A stretch of 64,000 nucleotides of DNA from Proteus terrae subsp. cibarius. Its GTDB lineage: Bacteria; Pseudomonadota; Gammaproteobacteria; Enterobacterales; Enterobacteriaceae. Below the pieces are notes generated by a model. It worked only from the letters and a program-made list of their open reading frames with translations, ran no database searches and was not told the origin of the DNA. Below are positions 12,135 through 21,541 of this stretch, piece after piece. The position numbers and the translations under genes were made by a program. The stretch's first letter is position 1; the number at the start of each line of letters is the position of its first letter. Location of the stretch: NCBI RefSeq assembly GCF_011045835.1, contig NZ_CP047349.1:1178001-1242000 (forward strand), in the 5' to 3' direction.

Positions 12135-12716
12135 ATGCGATTATGCGACCGTGATATTATTCAGTGGCTGGATGAAGGTAAATTAGTCATTGAACCCCGC
12201 CCGCCCATCGAGCGAATTAACGGCGCAACAGCAGATGTTTGCTTAGGAAATCAATTTCGTGTTTTCCAAGGTCATACTGCAGCTTATATTGATTTAAGTG
12301 GTCCTAAGGCAGAAGTAAATGCAGCGCTAGAGCGTGTAATGAGTGATGAAATTGTTTTACCTGAAGGTGAGGCATTCTTCTTACATCCTGGTGAATTAGC
12401 GTTAGCTGTGACACTTGAATCAGTCACATTACCTGATAATGTGGTGGGGTGGTTAGATGGACGCTCATCATTAGCTCGTTTAGGTTTAATGGTGCATGTT
12501 ACCGCTCATCGTATTGATCCTGGCTGGCATGGACAAATCGTATTAGAGTTTTTCAATTCAGGTAAACTCCCTCTCGCATTAAGACCGGGTATGGTTATTG
12601 GTGCATTAAGCTTTGAGCCTATGTCTGGTTCTGCTGATAGACCTTATAATCGTCGTCAAGATGCAAAATATAAAAATCAACAAGGTGCAGTTGGTAGTCG
12701 GATTAGTGAAGATTAA
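12135..12716 (+). CDS. dcd: dCTP deaminase
   Basis: Dcd converts dCTP to dUTP, the main route to dUTP and then dTTP in enterobacteria. The protein has 193 residues, like E. coli Dcd, with the trimeric dUTPase-like fold. The catalytic Glu138 lies in [10 protein letters not shown], and [14 protein letters not shown] supplies nucleotide-binding residues near 106-119. A good ribosome site (GAAGGAAA) precedes the ATG. It lies between udk and asmA on one strand. Confidence 0.97.
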   Translation: MRLCDRDIIQWLDEGKLVIEPRPPIERINGATADVCLGNQFRVFQGHTAAYIDLSGPKAEVNAALERVMSDEIVLPEGEAFFLHPGELALAVTLESVTLPDNVVGWLDGRSSLARLGLMVHVTAHRIDPGWHGQIVLEFFNSGKLPLALRPGMVIGALSFEPMSGSADRPYNRRQDAKYKNQQGAVGSRISED

Positions 12717-12763
12717 CTATCTTTATAATCATTATTATCATATTTCACTAAGCGGGTAATTGT

Positions 12764-14698
12764 ATGAAAAGGTTTCTGACAACACTGGCTATTTTGCTTG
12801 TGGTTATTTTGGCAGGCTTAACAGCGTTAGTTTTACTCATTAACCCCAATGATTTCCGCGGATACCTTGTTGAAAGGGTCGAAAAACAAAGCGGTTATAA
12901 ACTCACATTACAAGATGATATGCGTTGGCATGTATGGCCAAAGTTAAGCATTATTAGTGGTAAAATGTCATTGACAGCACCTGGTGCTGAAATGCCTTTA
13001 GTTACAGCCGATAATATGCGTCTTGATGTTGAGTTATTACCGCTACTTTCTCATCAACTTGAAGTAAAAGAAGTCATGCTTAAAGGTGCCGTTGTTCGCC
13101 AAACACCGGAAAGCAAAGCTATTCCTAAAATATCACCGCCTTCTACTCCTCGAGATATTTCTCACCCAGTAATCGAACCTAGAGCCAATAATTGGCAATT
13201 GAATATCGCCAAAGTAAAAATTTCAGACAGCTTAATTATTTGGCAAATGAAAGACGGTGAGCAGCTTAATTTACGCGATATTAATTTATCGTTGAAAACA
13301 GACGAGAAAAAACAAATTAGTCTTGAGATGAGCACGAAAGTGAATCGTGACCGTCGTGAGATCACCCTAAATGTTGCCGCTAATGCGGATATGAACAGTT
13401 ATCCTTACCAAATTGCAGGTAATATCACACAGTTAGATTATGCTTTATCAGGAATAGGGATCCCTGAAAATGGCATAACAGGAAGTTTAACTTCAGATTT
13501 TACGATCCAAAATGAGGGGGTGAGAAAGGTTTCACTTGATAACTTAAATCTCACTGCTAATGATAGCCAACTGCAAGGTAATATCAGTGCGGAGTTTTCA
13601 GGTAAAACTCGTTATCAGGTTGATTTAAAAGGTCAACAATTAAATTTAAATACGTTGTTACCAGAGTTAGCAGTGGCTAAAACAACGGAAACCGCATTAT
13701 TGTCCCCTAAAGATAATAAGACACCATCATCATTTTCATTATTTAATACTGCACATGCAGCGCCAGCACCAAATGCCACAATTATGGCAAAGCCGGTTAT
13801 TACTTCAGTTACTATTGAAAATAAAGAATATGATTTAACGCATTGGGGCGATATTGAGTTTACGCTGAAATTAGCACTGAATAAGCTTCTTTATAAAGAT
13901 TTAGAGATTAATAATTTTAAAATTGATGCTTTAAATAATCCTAAGTCGCTGAATATTCAAACCTTAACAGGACATGTCCTTCAAGGTGACTTCTCACTTC
14001 CAACAGTTATCTCTACAAGCATTGTGCCAGCACATATCAGCATGGATGTCACAATGAACAATATTCCATTACAACCGCTATTGCGTGTGTTTAATCAACC
14101 TGAAAATTTCAGTGGATTAATTTCGGCAAAAGGGAATTTAGAAGGTGCGGGATATAACCGGAAAGCCTTTTATAATTATTGGCAAGGTACGCTCAATACA
14201 TCTGTTAGCCAATTTAAAATGCAAGGATTAAATGTTCCGCAGGTTATTCAGCAATCAGTCGCTCAAGCGACAGATAAAGTAATTTATCCTGAAGATATCG
14301 AGAGTTACACCCAAGCAGATAATGTGATTGCCCAATTTAAATTAACCCCAAAAGGACAATTGACGATTAATTCCCTTGATGCTCAAGCTGATACTTATCA
14401 AATTAATGGGCAGGGTAAAGTTAACCTTCAACGCCATGATCTTGATGTAACACTATTGGTTAATATTAAAAAAGGGTGGGGTAAAGAAAATGAATTTATT
14501 CGCCAACTGGCTAAAATTGATATTCCTTTAAGGCTTTATGGGGATTGGAATGCGGTGCAATATGAGCTCAATGTTGAAAAATTACTGCGCGATCAATTAC
14601 AGCAAAAAGCAAAACAAGCCATCGATAATTGGCTCAATAAGCAAGATGCTGAAAGCCCAGAAGTAAAAGCACTTAATCAGTTATTGAAGAAAATCTAA
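12764..14698 (+). CDS. asmA: AsmA-like outer-membrane assembly protein
   Basis: The 644-residue protein has one N-terminal membrane anchor (about residues 4-26) and a long periplasmic region of beta-rich AsmA repeats (FRGYLVERVEKQSGYKLTLQDDMRWHVWP near the start, NVEKLLRDQLQQKAKQAIDNWL at the end). AsmA-family proteins are thought to bridge the periplasm and move phospholipids; E. coli asmA mutations suppress OmpF assembly defects. It is somewhat longer than the 617-residue E. coli protein, with a linker rich in Pro, Ala and Thr near residues 300-340. It follows dcd as in E. coli. Confidence 0.92.
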   Translation: MKRFLTTLAILLVVILAGLTALVLLINPNDFRGYLVERVEKQSGYKLTLQDDMRWHVWPKLSIISGKMSLTAPGAEMPLVTADNMRLDVELLPLLSHQLEVKEVMLKGAVVRQTPESKAIPKISPPSTPRDISHPVIEPRANNWQLNIAKVKISDSLIIWQMKDGEQLNLRDINLSLKTDEKKQISLEMSTKVNRDRREITLNVAANADMNSYPYQIAGNITQLDYALSGIGIPENGITGSLTSDFTIQNEGVRKVSLDNLNLTANDSQLQGNISAEFSGKTRYQVDLKGQQLNLNTLLPELAVAKTTETALLSPKDNKTPSSFSLFNTAHAAPAPNATIMAKPVITSVTIENKEYDLTHWGDIEFTLKLALNKLLYKDLEINNFKIDALNNPKSLNIQTLTGHVLQGDFSLPTVISTSIVPAHISMDVTMNNIPLQPLLRVFNQPENFSGLISAKGNLEGAGYNRKAFYNYWQGTLNTSVSQFKMQGLNVPQVIQQSVAQATDKVIYPEDIESYTQADNVIAQFKLTPKGQLTINSLDAQADTYQINGQGKVNLQRHDLDVTLLVNIKKGWGKENEFIRQLAKIDIPLRLYGDWNAVQYELNVEKLLRDQLQQKAKQAIDNWLNKQDAESPEVKALNQLLKKI

Positions 14699-14731
14699 TT
14701 TCACGAATTTTAACTTCATCACACTCTTAAT

Positions 14732-14764
14732 AAAAGCACACTATTTTGATAATTGTGTGCTTTT
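14732..14764 (+). terminator. asmA terminator
   Basis: AAAAGCACAC (14732-14741) pairs perfectly with GTGTGCTTTT (14755-14764), followed by more T residues. Confidence 0.85.
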
Positions 14765-14848
14765 TGCTTTATATCTATCATTTAATTTATATTTTGAATG
14801 AAAAGTAAGCATTCGTGCTATGTATATGTAAAAAAATAGTCGTTTTTT

Positions 14849-14862
14849 TTGATATATGTCAT
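14849..14862 (+). promoter_or_regulatory. Possible FNR-like site upstream of dcuC
   Basis: TTGAT-ATAT-GTCAT matches the left half of the FNR consensus TTGAT-N4-ATCAA and part of the right half. E. coli dcuC is FNR-activated, which makes the site plausible but not certain. Confidence 0.35.
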
Positions 14863-14973
14863 ACACTGCAACGTTGCCTTTGGGCAGAGTGTGTCAATCG
14901 CACTAAACGCAAAAATGATGATAAAAATAAAAAACTTCATTTTATAAATGACTACTTTAGACAGGATAAATAA

Positions 14974-16335
14974 ATGATTGAAATTCTTATCGGCGCCTTC
15001 GTTGCTGTAGGTGTTGGACGTTATATTGTAAAAGGCTATTCACCAACCGGTGTTTTAATGACGGGTGGTCTGTTATTACTGATCATCAGCGTTATTATGG
15101 GAAGGGCTGTTTTACCTGCAAGTGCAACTGCAACAGGCTACGGTTTAATCGATATTGTTGAGTATGTGAAAAATCTACTAATGAGCCGTGGTGGCGATTT
15201 AGGTATGATGATCATGATACTTTGTGGTTTTGCTTCTTATATGACACACATTGGTGCTAATGATGTTGTTGTTAAATTAGCATCACGCCCACTAAAAATG
15301 ATTAACTCACCATATCTTCTGATGGTTGCTGCTTACATTGTTGCATGTTTGATGTCACTGGCTGTTTCATCAGCAACAGGTTTAGGGGTGTTGTTAATGG
15401 CAACTCTATTCCCTGTTATGGTGAATATGGGAATTAGTCGCGGAGCTGCTGCTGCAATTTGTGCGTCTCCAGCTTCTATTATTTTAGCGCCAACATCAGG
15501 AGATGTTATTTTAGCCGCTGAAGCGTCTAAAATGCCGCTGATTGATTTCGCATTTAAAACCACATTACCTATCTCTATTGCTGCAATTATTGGTATGTGT
15601 ATCGCTCATTTCTTCTGGCAACGTTATCTTGACCGTAAAGAGCATATCGAAACTGAAATGTTAGACGTGAATGAAATCAAAACTCACGCACCAAGTTTCT
15701 ATGCGATTTTACCTTTCACACCAATTATCGGTGTTCTCGTTTTTGATGGTAAATGGTTACCAGAACTTCATATTGTTGCCATTATTATTATCTGTATGAT
15801 TTTAGCGGCTGTTATCGAATTTATTCGTAGCTTTAGCGCAAAACAAGTTTTCGAAGGTTTAGAAGTTGCTTACCGCGGTATGGCAGATGCATTTGCTCAA
15901 GTTGTTATGTTATTAGTCGCTGCTGGGGTATTTGCTCAAGGTTTAACGACGGTTGGCTTTATTAATGCATTAATTGAAGGTGCTCAGTCATTAGGTTCAG
16001 GTGCGATTGTGATGATGATTGCATTGGTATTAATTACCATGTTAGCGGCAATGACCACAGGCTCTGGTAACGCACCATTCTATGCATTCGTTGAATTAAT
16101 TCCTCGTCTAGCAAGCAATATGGGTGTTAACCCAGCTTATTTAACTATTCCAATGTTACAAGCCTCAAACTTAGGCCGTACATTATCACCGGTTTCTGGT
16201 GTTGTGGTTGCGGTATCAGGTATGGCAAAAATTTCACCGTTTGAAGTGATGAAACGAGTTTCTGTCCCAGTATTAGTAGGGCTGGTGATTGTTATTGTTG
16301 CGACTGAAATTCTTGTACCAAGTACATTAGGTTGA
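14974..16335 (+). CDS. dcuC: Anaerobic C4-dicarboxylate transporter DcuC
   Basis: DcuC exports succinate or exchanges C4-dicarboxylates during fermentation. The 453-residue protein is hydrophobic throughout, with about twelve membrane segments, and is almost collinear with E. coli DcuC (LLMSRGGDLGMMIMIL, SLAVSSATGLGVLLMATLFP, TTGSGNAPFYAFVE, MLQASNLGRTLSPVSG). A clear ribosome site (AGGATAAATAA) precedes the ATG. It is a single-gene unit, with terminators before and after it. Confidence 0.95.
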   Translation: MIEILIGAFVAVGVGRYIVKGYSPTGVLMTGGLLLLIISVIMGRAVLPASATATGYGLIDIVEYVKNLLMSRGGDLGMMIMILCGFASYMTHIGANDVVVKLASRPLKMINSPYLLMVAAYIVACLMSLAVSSATGLGVLLMATLFPVMVNMGISRGAAAAICASPASIILAPTSGDVILAAEASKMPLIDFAFKTTLPISIAAIIGMCIAHFFWQRYLDRKEHIETEMLDVNEIKTHAPSFYAILPFTPIIGVLVFDGKWLPELHIVAIIIICMILAAVIEFIRSFSAKQVFEGLEVAYRGMADAFAQVVMLLVAAGVFAQGLTTVGFINALIEGAQSLGSGAIVMMIALVLITMLAAMTTGSGNAPFYAFVELIPRLASNMGVNPAYLTIPMLQASNLGRTLSPVSGVVVAVSGMAKISPFEVMKRVSVPVLVGLVIVIVATEILVPSTLG

Positions 16336-16384
16336 TTATTAACTGATTAAATTAATCTAAATTTATTGTTTTAAATTTTATTGG

Positions 16385-16416
16385 CGGGCTTTGTAATTGA
16401 ACAAAGCCCGTTTTTT
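16385..16416 (+). terminator. dcuC terminator
   Basis: CGGGCTTTGT (16385-16394) pairs perfectly with ACAAAGCCCG (16401-16410), followed by six T residues. Confidence 0.9.
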
Positions 16417-16447
16417 ATTGGCTTAAGAAAAGTCGTATAAAAAATAA

Positions 16448-16737
16448 TTATTTAAACTGAATAAAGGCATCTGCGACTTTTTTAGCACCTTCATAAATTT
16501 CAAGTTTTTCTAATTTTTCTAATAAGTGATGAGGGGCATATTCAACTAAAAACTGCATATTGCCCTCACTTATCCAATGTTCAGACTCTTGTTGTGTATG
16601 AGTGATTTCAATCGCAAGACTCCAGCTATTTGGCTCATAGGGCAGTTGAGTCGTTGGATAATAAAAACCAGCTGAAGGAGGTGGTAATAGCCTTCCTCCT
16701 TCAATAGAGGTTAACCAGACTATTTTAACGCAGACAT
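16448..16737 (-). pseudogene. Small protein gene with an apparent start-proximal frameshift
   Basis: On the minus strand an open frame ends with a TAA at 16448-16450 and reads back about 95 codons (IVWLTSIEGGRLLPPPSAGF, WSLAIEITHTQQESEHWISE, HHLLEKLEKLEIYEGAKKVA). Its composition looks like a real protein, but no ATG, GTG or TTG starts this frame upstream. The ATG at 16735-16737 lies one frame off and would run into a stop after five codons (MSALK). One extra A in the AAAA run (plus-strand TTTT 16723-16726) would restore a 96-residue protein beginning MSALKIVWLT. The EGGR..PPP stretch loosely recalls small EF-Tu-barrel-like proteins, but I cannot name the family. It could be a true frameshift, a sequencing error or programmed slippage. 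Confidence 0.55.
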
Positions 16738-16777
16738 TGGTACGTATATTATTTTCCAGTAGGTACTATCTTCAGAT

Positions 16778-16809
16778 AAAAAATATCCGCCTTAAAGGCG
16801 GATATTTTG
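16778..16809 (-). terminator. yegH terminator
   Basis: ATATCCGCC and GGCGGATAT form a 9-bp perfect stem with a 5-base loop. On the minus strand five or more T residues follow, directly after yegH. Confidence 0.85.
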
Positions 16810-16823
16810 CTATTTGATAAGAA

Positions 16824-18404
16824 TTACGCTTCGTCAACGTTTTCTTCATCTTCTGGTGTGGGCTCAACGATCCGAACTTTATTAATCCGATGGTTGTTCA
16901 CTTCTAACGGCTCAAATTCAATGCCATCAATAAGGATCTTTTCACCAACAGTTGGAACACGTTGTAAATGTTCCATTAATAAGCCGGCTAAGGTTTCATA
17001 CTCACGTTTTTCATCCAATTTGATTGGAATATAAAGCACTAAGTCTTCAAGTGGTGTAAAGCCGTTAACTGTCCATGAACCATCTTCATTTTGAACCAAG
17101 TCGTGACGTGAATCGTTTTCTTCAGAACTGACTGGTAAGTTACCCGCGATGGTCTCCATAACGTCAGTTAGCGTCACGATCCCTTCTACTGAACCAAATT
17201 CATCTACGACAAAGGCAAAGTGAGTATGCGCACTTCGGAATTGCTCTAACGCTTGCAGCAAGGATAAACCTTCAGGGAAAATCAGCGGTTGTGTGACCAG
17301 TAAACGTAAGTCTAGTGGTTCATTACGTAACTGTTGGTTTAACAGTTGGATCACATTAACAACCCCAACAGGTTCATCACTGTGTTGTTCATCAGTAATC
17401 ACTAGGCGAGAGTGAGGATCCTTTTCCAATAATTGGCGGATATCATCTTGTGTTGCGTTCAAGTCTACATATTCAACATCATGGCGAGAAGTCATGATAC
17501 TGTTCACATTACGTTGACTTAAACCAAGCACACGTACAATCATTTGACGTTCTTGAGGATCAAACACCTCTTCAGCATCAGAGACTAAATCAGATGTGTG
17601 ATGATCTAATTCGGATGATTCAGGCTTACCATTAATAATACGTAACACCGCTTCTGCTGTTCGTTCACGTAAAGAACGAGAAGCTGATAAGAAACGGCGA
17701 CGGTTAAATTGTGCTAACTGATTAAAGACTTCTATCATGATAGAGAAGCCAATCGCTGCATACAGGTAACCTTTTGGAATGGCGTAACCAAAGCCTTCGG
17801 CAACTAATGCAAAACCAATCATCAGCAAGAAGCTTAAACACAAGATAACAATGGTTGGGTGGTTATTGACGAAGTTTGTTAAAGGTTTACTTGCCAGGAT
17901 CATCAAGAGCATTGCGATAGTAACAGCTGCAATCATAACGCCTAAATGATCAACCATACCCACAGCAGTTATTACTGAGTCAAGCGAGAATACTGCATCC
18001 AGCACGATAATTTGGGCAACAACAGACCAAAAGCTAGTTGTTTTACGTTGTTTTCCCTCGTTGTGATCTTTACCTTCTAGCCGTTCATTAAGCTCCATGG
18101 TGGCCTTGAACAGCAAGAATATCCCTCCGAGAAGCATAATTAAGTCTCTTGCACTGAAAGGATGATCAAACAGTGTAACAAGAGGTTTTGTCAGAGTGAT
18201 AAGCCAAGAAAGGCTAAATAACAACACAACCCGCATAACAAGGGCACACAATAAGCCTGTTATACGTGCTTTATCTCTTAGTTTTGCTGGGAGTTTATCT
18301 GCCAGAATAGCAATAAAAACAAGGTTATCAATACCAAGTACGATTTCGAGAACAATTAGGGTGGAGAGTCCTACCCAGATCGTCGGATCCAAGATCCATT
18401 CCAT
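16824..18404 (-). CDS. yegH: TerC-CBS-CorC family membrane protein YegH
   Basis: With the start at 18404 the protein has 526 residues, like E. coli YegH (527). An N-terminal TerC domain with about seven membrane segments spans residues 1-240 ([41 protein letters not shown]). Two CBS domains follow ([34 protein letters not shown]), then a CorC/HlyC-type C-terminal domain. The family is thought to act in metal ion export, but the substrate of YegH is not established. Homologues start at MEWI; an in-frame start at 18479 would add 25 residues. In E. coli yegH also follows asmA. Confidence 0.9.
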   Translation of the reverse strand: MEWILDPTIWVGLSTLIVLEIVLGIDNLVFIAILADKLPAKLRDKARITGLLCALVMRVVLLFSLSWLITLTKPLVTLFDHPFSARDLIMLLGGIFLLFKATMELNERLEGKDHNEGKQRKTTSFWSVVAQIIVLDAVFSLDSVITAVGMVDHLGVMIAAVTIAMLLMILASKPLTNFVNNHPTIVILCLSFLLMIGFALVAEGFGYAIPKGYLYAAIGFSIMIEVFNQLAQFNRRRFLSASRSLRERTAEAVLRIINGKPESSELDHHTSDLVSDAEEVFDPQERQMIVRVLGLSQRNVNSIMTSRHDVEYVDLNATQDDIRQLLEKDPHSRLVITDEQHSDEPVGVVNVIQLLNQQLRNEPLDLRLLVTQPLIFPEGLSLLQALEQFRSAHTHFAFVVDEFGSVEGIVTLTDVMETIAGNLPVSSEENDSRHDLVQNEDGSWTVNGFTPLEDLVLYIPIKLDEKREYETLAGLLMEHLQRVPTVGEKILIDGIEFEPLEVNNHRINKVRIVEPTPEDEENVDEA

Positions 18405-18430
18405 ACAGTTTGTTTTACCTTCTATAAAGA

Positions 18431-18442
18431 CGGCATATGCCG
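18431..18442. repeat. 12-bp perfect palindrome in the yegH leader
   Basis: CGGCATATGCCG lies 27-38 bases upstream of the chosen yegH start. It may be an operator or a leader hairpin; no regulator is suggested by the sequence. Confidence 0.3.
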
Positions 18443-18598
18443 ACAAGGGAATAATGAGCAATTTGCAGGAATTTTTCAATAATTTATTATTAATATAAAG
18501 GTAATAATTTCATTTTGCGTGAAAGAGTGCGATATCGATTGCATCAATAACTACCACCAATGATGAGAGTGCGTTACTATGTGATCAGGTTAACACAT

Positions 18599-18620
18599 TG
18601 TCAGTACAGTGATACTGGCA
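18599..18620. repeat. Dyad in the gnd upstream region
   Basis: TG(T)CAGTA-N6-TACTG(G)CA is an inverted repeat with one mismatch per arm, 29-50 bases before the gnd start. It could be an operator or a leader hairpin. Confidence 0.3.
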
Positions 18621-18648
18621 GGTTTATTTTCAGACGGGAGTTATTTTC

Positions 18649-20055
18649 ATGTCAAAACAGCAAATCGGCGTGGTTGGTATGGCAGTAATGGGACGTAACC
18701 TTGCGCTAAATATTGAAAGCCGTGGTTATTCTGTATCCATTTACAACCGCTCAAGCGATAAAACCAACGAAGTTATCGCTGAAAATCCAGGTAAAAAACT
18801 GGTTCCGAATTATTCTATTGAAGAGTTTGTTGATTCGTTAGAAAAACCGCGTCGTATTTTATTAATGGTAAAAGCGGGTGAAGCAACGGATAAAACAATT
18901 GCTGCTTTGACGCCGCATTTAGATAAAGGCGATATCCTTATCGATGGCGGAAATACTTTCTTTAAAGATACCATTCGTCGTAACCGTGAATTATCAGCAC
19001 AAGGTTTTAACTTCATTGGTACTGGTGTTTCTGGTGGTGAAGAAGGCGCATTAAAAGGTCCTTCAATCATGCCGGGTGGACAAAAAGAAGCTTACGAATT
19101 AGTTGCGCCAATCCTTGAAAAAATTGCGGCTGTTGCTGAAGGTGAACCTTGTGTGACTTATATCGGTGCTGATGGTGCGGGTCACTATGTGAAAATGGTT
19201 CACAACGGTATCGAATATGGCGATATGCAACTGATTGCAGAAGCGTATTCAGTATTAAAACACTCTTTAGGTCTAACTAATGAAGAATTAGCAGAAACCT
19301 TTACCGAGTGGAATAAAGGTGAATTAAGTAGCTACCTGATCGAAATTACTGCTGATATTTTCCGTAAAAAAGATGACGAAGGTAAATATCTTGTTGACGT
19401 TATTCTTGATGAAGCGGCAAATAAAGGTACAGGTAAATGGACTAGCCAAAGCTCTTTAGACTTAGGTGTACCAGTTACTCTTATCACTGAGTCTGTATTT
19501 GCTCGTTATATCTCTTCATTAAAAGATCAACGTGTTGCTGCATCTAAAGTATTATCAGGCCCAACACCTAAAGCATTCTCTGGCGATAAAAAAGCCTTTA
19601 TTGAAAATGTACGTCGCGCACTGTATTTAGGTAAAATTGTCTCTTATGCCCAAGGTTTCCAACAACTGAAAGCTGCATCAGACGAATATAACTGGGATTT
19701 AAACTACGGTGAAATCGCGAAGATTTTCCGTGCGGGTTGTATCATTCGTGCTCAATTCCTGCAAAAAATTACAGATGCTTATAACGAAGATGCAAGTATT
19801 GCAAATCTGCTGTTAGCACCATACTTTAAACAAATCGCTGATGATTACCAACAAGCTCTACGTGATGTTGTTTGTTATGGTGTACAAGCAGGTATTCCTA
19901 CTCCAACATTCTCTGCGGCTATTTCTTACTACGATAGCTATCGCGCAGAAGTGTTGCCAGCAAACTTAATCCAAGCTCAACGTGACTACTTTGGTGCGCA
20001 TACTTATAAACGTACTGATAAAGATGGCGTATTCCACACAGAGTGGATGGAATAA
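18649..20055 (+). CDS. gnd: 6-phosphogluconate dehydrogenase (decarboxylating)
   Basis: Gnd oxidatively decarboxylates 6-phosphogluconate to ribulose 5-phosphate with NADP in the pentose phosphate pathway. The 468-residue protein matches E. coli Gnd in length. Visible features: [17 protein letters not shown] for NADP binding near 10-26, [20 protein letters not shown] near 125-145, and [16 protein letters not shown] near 185-200 in the active site. A GGGAG ribosome site precedes the ATG. It is divergent from yegH. Confidence 0.98.
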   Translation: MSKQQIGVVGMAVMGRNLALNIESRGYSVSIYNRSSDKTNEVIAENPGKKLVPNYSIEEFVDSLEKPRRILLMVKAGEATDKTIAALTPHLDKGDILIDGGNTFFKDTIRRNRELSAQGFNFIGTGVSGGEEGALKGPSIMPGGQKEAYELVAPILEKIAAVAEGEPCVTYIGADGAGHYVKMVHNGIEYGDMQLIAEAYSVLKHSLGLTNEELAETFTEWNKGELSSYLIEITADIFRKKDDEGKYLVDVILDEAANKGTGKWTSQSSLDLGVPVTLITESVFARYISSLKDQRVAASKVLSGPTPKAFSGDKKAFIENVRRALYLGKIVSYAQGFQQLKAASDEYNWDLNYGEIAKIFRAGCIIRAQFLQKITDAYNEDASIANLLLAPYFKQIADDYQQALRDVVCYGVQAGIPTPTFSAAISYYDSYRAEVLPANLIQAQRDYFGAHTYKRTDKDGVFHTEWME

Positions 20056-20097
20056 ATAGATTTAATATTAGGTTATATAATTAAAATATAACAAAGA

Positions 20098-20127
20098 AAA
20101 GGTGCTCAAATTGAGTACCTTTTTTAT
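20098..20127 (+). terminator. gnd terminator
   Basis: AAAGGT(G)CTCA pairs with TGAG(T)ACCTTT with one mismatch and is followed by a T run. Confidence 0.75.
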
Positions 20128-20272
20128 TTAATGAAAATAAATATCCAATTATTTATATTGCAGGGTATAAACAACACTACTATTAACTTTACCAGCAGTT
20201 GTTGTGCTTGTGCATAATATTGAATGGTATAAGGTAAGGTGACTAAAAAGTGTCGACCTCAATCTTCACATA

Positions 20273-20641
20273 TCATTTTCTATTGGCAGATCTTTCTAAT
20301 AGAGGTATTGCTCTTTCTTCTCCCCAGCTTTGTAGTGCCGCTAAAACGTGAGAGAGTGATTCTCCATCTTCACTGAGTTTATATTCAACTTTGGGCGGAA
20401 TCTCAGCGTACACTTTGCGCTCAATAAGTCCATCAGATTCAAGTTCACGTAACTGTTTAGTCAGCATTCGAGGCGTTATTGAAATAAGTTTTCTTTTTAG
20501 CTCATTAAATCGCAGTATTTTTCCCTGTAAATGGTAAAGGATCATACCTTTTCCTTTACCTCCCATTAGCTCTAAAGACGCTTCAACAGGGCATCCATCA
20601 TAGGTGTAGTCGTTATATCTATTCTTTTTGACAGTATCCAT
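20273..20641 (-). CDS. HxlR-family transcriptional regulator
   Basis: The 122-residue protein is a winged-helix regulator of the HxlR/MarR-like type: DGCPVEASLELMGGKGKGMI near 15-35, FNELKRKLISITPRMLTKQL near 45-65 as the recognition helix, and GLIERKVYAEIPPKVEYKL as the wing. The single Cys near residue 17 is in the position used for redox or electrophile sensing in some family members. It is divergent from a nitroreductase gene with only 99 bases between them, so it probably controls that gene. The inducer is unknown. Confidence 0.88.
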   Translation of the reverse strand: MDTVKKNRYNDYTYDGCPVEASLELMGGKGKGMILYHLQGKILRFNELKRKLISITPRMLTKQLRELESDGLIERKVYAEIPPKVEYKLSEDGESLSHVLAALQSWGEERAIPLLERSANRK

Positions 20642-20668
20642 TTGTATCCTATATACATAAATTGTACG

Positions 20669-20684
20669 TACTTGCCAGATAGTA
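20669..20684. promoter_or_regulatory. Candidate HxlR operator
   Basis: TACT-N8-AGTA lies in the 99-base divergent region between the hxlR-type gene and nfsB. TACT/AGTA half-sites occur in operators of some HxlR-family repressors; the spacing here is larger than the ones I remember, so the call is tentative. Confidence 0.3.
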
Positions 20685-20740
20685 AATTATAATTAAAATG
20701 TGCCCGATACAAGTGTCTTACTTTGGAATAGGTGTAATAA

Positions 20741-21394
20741 ATGAATTTATTAAAGATATTGAAAACACGTTATGCGACAAAACATTTTGATAAAAACAAA
20801 GTGATCCCTGAGCAAGAATTAGAACAAATTAAAGCATTATTACAACTAAGCCCATCAAGTGTGAACACTCAACCATGGCATTTTATCATCGCGAAAACTG
20901 ATGATGCTAAGCAGAAAATTGCTGGCTCAACAGAAGGGGGGTATGAGTTCAATAAAGAGAAAATATTAAGTGCTTCACATGTTGTGGTTATGTGTGCAAG
21001 AAATACGTTATCTGAAGAATATCTCTCTCATTTGCTTGAATTAGAAGATCAAGCAGGACGATATCCAGAAGCTGAATTTAAAGAGCAAAATAATCTCGCA
21101 AGATCATTTTTTGTTAATCTACATGAAAAACAACTTGGTGATTTATCTCATTGGATAGAGAAACAGGTTTATTTAAATATGGGATCACTATTACTAGGTG
21201 CTGCAACGTTAGGAATAGATGCTCTTCCAATGGAAGGCTTTGATTTATCAAAAATAGATTCAACATTTTCTTTAAATGATAAAGGTCTTCATGCTGTGGC
21301 AATTGTTGCATTAGGTTATAGGGAAGAAGATGATTTCAACTACAATTTGCCAAAATCAAGATTGCCACAAAGTGAAATTATCACAGATATTTAG
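20741..21394 (+). CDS. nfsB: NfsB-type NAD(P)H nitroreductase
   Basis: This 217-residue FMN-dependent nitroreductase is close to E. coli NfsB in length and layout: RYATKHFDKN near 10-19, LLQLSPSSVNTQPWHFIIAK at 34-53 for FMN binding, EKQVYLNMGSLLLGAATLGIDALPMEGFD in the C-terminal half, and the ending LPKSRLPQ. Family members reduce nitroaromatics and quinones in the cytosol. The neighbouring HxlR-type gene suggests electrophile-responsive control. Confidence 0.88.
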   Translation: MNLLKILKTRYATKHFDKNKVIPEQELEQIKALLQLSPSSVNTQPWHFIIAKTDDAKQKIAGSTEGGYEFNKEKILSASHVVVMCARNTLSEEYLSHLLELEDQAGRYPEAEFKEQNNLARSFFVNLHEKQLGDLSHWIEKQVYLNMGSLLLGAATLGIDALPMEGFDLSKIDSTFSLNDKGLHAVAIVALGYREEDDFNYNLPKSRLPQSEIITDI

Positions 21395-21412
21395 ATTTTA
21401 AGTTTTTGATTT

Positions 21413-21441
21413 AAACCTCACTTTATTAAGAGAGGTTTTTT
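21413..21441 (+). terminator. nfsB terminator
   Basis: AAACCTC (21413-21419) pairs with GAGGTTT (21432-21438), followed by T residues. Confidence 0.75.
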
Positions 21442-21486
21442 CATTATAGCTTTTATTTTAGTTAATGATTATCGTTCTTGCTTAAG

Positions 21487-21515
21487 AAGAGAGTACTTAA
21501 ATACTCTCTTTTTAT
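21487..21515 (+). terminator. Second convergent terminator between nfsB and dctA
   Basis: AAGAGAGTA (21487-21495) pairs perfectly with TACTCTCTT (21502-21510), followed by five T residues on the plus strand. It may act as a backup for nfsB, or partly in both directions. Confidence 0.65.
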
Positions 21516-21541
21516 TTGTTCTTTATTAAGAAATATAAAAA

